16,004 bases of DNA from Thalassiosira profunda (Eukaryota > Bacillariophyta > Thalassiosirophyceae > Thalassiosirales > Thalassiosiraceae): positions 1 to 16,004 of the forward strand of contig JALLAP010000875.1 of NCBI GenBank assembly GCA_036939355.1, read 5' to 3'. Positions within the stretch are counted from its first letter, which is position 1. Each line of letters begins with the position of its first letter. Below, piece by piece: positions 14,925-16,004 of the stretch. The notes below the pieces were generated by a model that saw nothing but the letters and a program-made list of their open reading frames with translations, made no database searches and was not told where the DNA came from. Both the position numbers and the translations under genes were made by a program.

Positions 14925-16004
14925 ATGAGCGCGCCCCCGGCCTCCCTCCCCGCCCCCGGCGACCGCCCCGCGGCGGAGGCGCCCCGCTTCACCCCCGAGG
15001 GCCTGCCCCTCGACGTGGCCACCGCCTCCCCCGCCACGGCCGACGCCGGGGACGGCGGCCCATCACGCCGGGTCGAGGTCCGGCAGCCCCAGCTTCTTGC
15101 TGCGCCGACCGCGGCCCCCGCGGCCAAGCGGCCCCCGGCGGAGGCCGCCAAGGAGAAGGAGGCGCCGCGGACGCCCGCGCTGGCCGTCGGCCCCAACAGG
15201 AGCTCCCTGGTCGACGGCGACGACGACGCCGTCGTCGATTATTTTGGTGCATCGGACGGTGCCCATGAGCCCAAGGCAACAACCGCCCCCGCCGAGCCCT
15301 CCTCCACCGCCCCCTGGCCCGTCCGCGAGAGCCGCGTGCCGACCCTCCCGTCGTTCTACCCCCTCGAGAAGTCGGCGGCGTTCGTCCCCCAAGCCAGCGC
15401 AGCCATCATGGCGGGCCGCATCGCCGCCGTCCTTCAAGCGCGCTCCATCGCGGCCAAGTTCGATCCCGAACACGCCAAGGCCGACTGCGTCTCCCCCTCC
15501 CTCGTGGAATTCCGCGTCCGCCTCTACCGCGGGCGGGGGGAATACCGCCACGGCCTCATCGCCGAGGTCCAGCGCCGGTGCGGCTTCTCCCCCGGATACG
15601 CCCAAGATGTGTACGCGATCTTGGACGCGGCCGAGGGCAAGAACCTCACCGAGGAGCAAGAGCCGGCCACGCCCATTTACTACGACGACGGGGGATGCAG
15701 CTCCAGCGAGGAGGAGGAGGAGGACATGGACGCCCTCGAAAATACCGGGGGATTCGCCTCCCTCCGCGTCATCTCCGACATCCTCTGCCCGCTCGACGAA
15801 TCCCAAGTCACGGCGGAGGGGCAGGACTTCGCGCTGGCCTCCCTCGCCTCCCTGACGAGCCTGGATCGCATGGGCCCCGCGGCCGCGCAGGTGTCGGACG
15901 AGCTTTTGGCGTCGGACGCCCACGAAGATCTCCGCCAAGCGATCGCGTCCCACCTCGCGGTGGCGCCGGAGCCCCAAGGGGCTCCCCGGAGGTCGACCCT
16001 CCAA
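14925..16004 (+). CDS. 5' part of a 463-aa GC-rich protein with possible KA1-like domain (continues at base 1)
   Basis: ATG 14925 lies in an ideal CACCATG context. The frame is open to the window end (360 codons) and continues in frame at base 1 to the stop at 367, for 463 aa. Residues 1-135 are Ala/Pro-rich and disordered. Residues about 161-238 form a compact-looking unit: helix (IMAGRIAAVLQARSIAAKF), strand (AKADCVS), strand (VEFRVRLYRG), strand (GLIAEVQRRCG), helix (YAQDVYAILDAAEG). That order and spacing recall KA1 domains of SNF1/AMPK-related kinases, and from memory similar modules occur in diatom hypothetical proteins; both points are unverified. An acidic SSSEEEEEDMD tract (259-269) and a helical, ARM-like C-terminus follow. 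No catalytic motif, signal peptide or TM segment is seen. Nearly every codon ends in G or C, as in the ankyrin gene that follows on the circle. Confidence 0.75.
   Translation, partial: MSAPPASLPAPGDRPAAEAPRFTPEGLPLDVATASPATADAGDGGPSRRVEVRQPQLLAAPTAAPAAKRPPAEAAKEKEAPRTPALAVGPNRSSLVDGDDDAVVDYFGASDGAHEPKATTAPAEPSSTAPWPVRESRVPTLPSFYPLEKSAAFVPQASAAIMAGRIAAVLQARSIAAKFDPEHAKADCVSPSLVEFRVRLYRGRGEYRHGLIAEVQRRCGFSPGYAQDVYAILDAAEGKNLTEEQEPATPIYYDDGGCSSSEEEEEDMDALENTGGFASLRVISDILCPLDESQVTAEGQDFALASLASLTSLDRMGPAAAQVSDELLASDAHEDLRQAIASHLAVAPEPQGAPRRSTLQ
15950..16004. repeat. Terminal direct repeat, copy 2 of 2 (circular closure)
   Basis: Identical to bases 1-55. It lies inside the 463-aa gene and keeps its frame, so the molecule represented here is circular, or tandemly repeated, with this copy redundant. 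Confidence 0.95.

Noticed and set aside
15063..16004. Long open frame on the minus strand opposite the 463-aa gene
   Set aside because: It has no ATG start within the window. Its Arg/Gly/Val-rich composition is typical of antisense to GC-ending codons, and the plus frame has a perfect Kozak start and an organised protein.
1..16004. Bacterial plasmid or virus as the source of the circle
   Set aside because: There is no replication, partition, mobilisation, capsid or integrase gene. The genes and their spacing are eukaryotic.
1..16004. tRNA, rRNA or CRISPR array
   Set aside because: No tRNA T-arm pattern in a plausible cloverleaf, no rRNA-like conserved block and no regularly spaced repeat was seen by eye on either strand. 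A covariance-model scan would be needed to exclude small RNAs.

Overview
The window reads as nuclear-type DNA of a single-celled eukaryotic alga, most likely a diatom or related stramenopile. There are no bacterial operons or Shine-Dalgarno-led gene pairs. The genes have Kozak-like ATGs and are separated by UTR-sized gaps. They include a eukaryotic ribosome-biogenesis helicase (DDX51/Dbp6 type), a ten-helix plastid-type phosphate translocator, a five-TM prominin-like membrane protein and a very large ankyrin protein. The taxonomic call is inference; no organelle, rRNA or tRNA marker is present to fix it.

Layout. The last 55 bases (15950-16004) are identical to the first 55 (1-55), so the window closes on itself into a 15,949-bp circle. 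Starting from 14925 and reading across the join: (1) a 463-aa protein split by the window ends (14925-16004, then 1-367, +), with a C-terminal helical region and a possible KA1-like fold; (2) a 1,583-aa ankyrin-repeat protein (895-5719, +), artificially broken by a single N at 2293 flanked by two identical 72-bp copies; (3) a basic 300-aa protein of unknown function (5818-6720, +); (4) a 107-aa protein with a KEN box and a D-box-like motif (7032-7355, +); (5) an 857-aa secreted-entry, five-TM prominin-like protein (7815-10388, +); (6) a 783-aa DEAD-box helicase (10423-12774, -), convergent with gene 5 with only 34 bp between stop codons; (7) a 442-aa triose-phosphate-translocator-family protein (13093-14421, +), divergent from gene 6. 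None of the genes needs an intron to be read.

Base composition is split. Genes 1 and 2, adjacent on the circle, are extremely GC-rich with almost every codon ending in G or C. Genes 3 to 7 have mixed third positions. This explains the many long antisense shadow frames in the GC-rich part.

The genes do not form an obvious pathway: they cover scaffolding, ribosome assembly, metabolite transport, membrane organisation and perhaps cell-cycle control. The main points of interest are the circular closure with every gene intact, the small KEN/D-box protein, the algal prominin-like protein, and paired palindromic or repeated motifs in several promoters. No replication protein, recombinase, transposase or recognised origin is present, so nothing here shows that the circle could replicate by itself. 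An assembly of a tandem array or an excised chromosomal circle are both possible.
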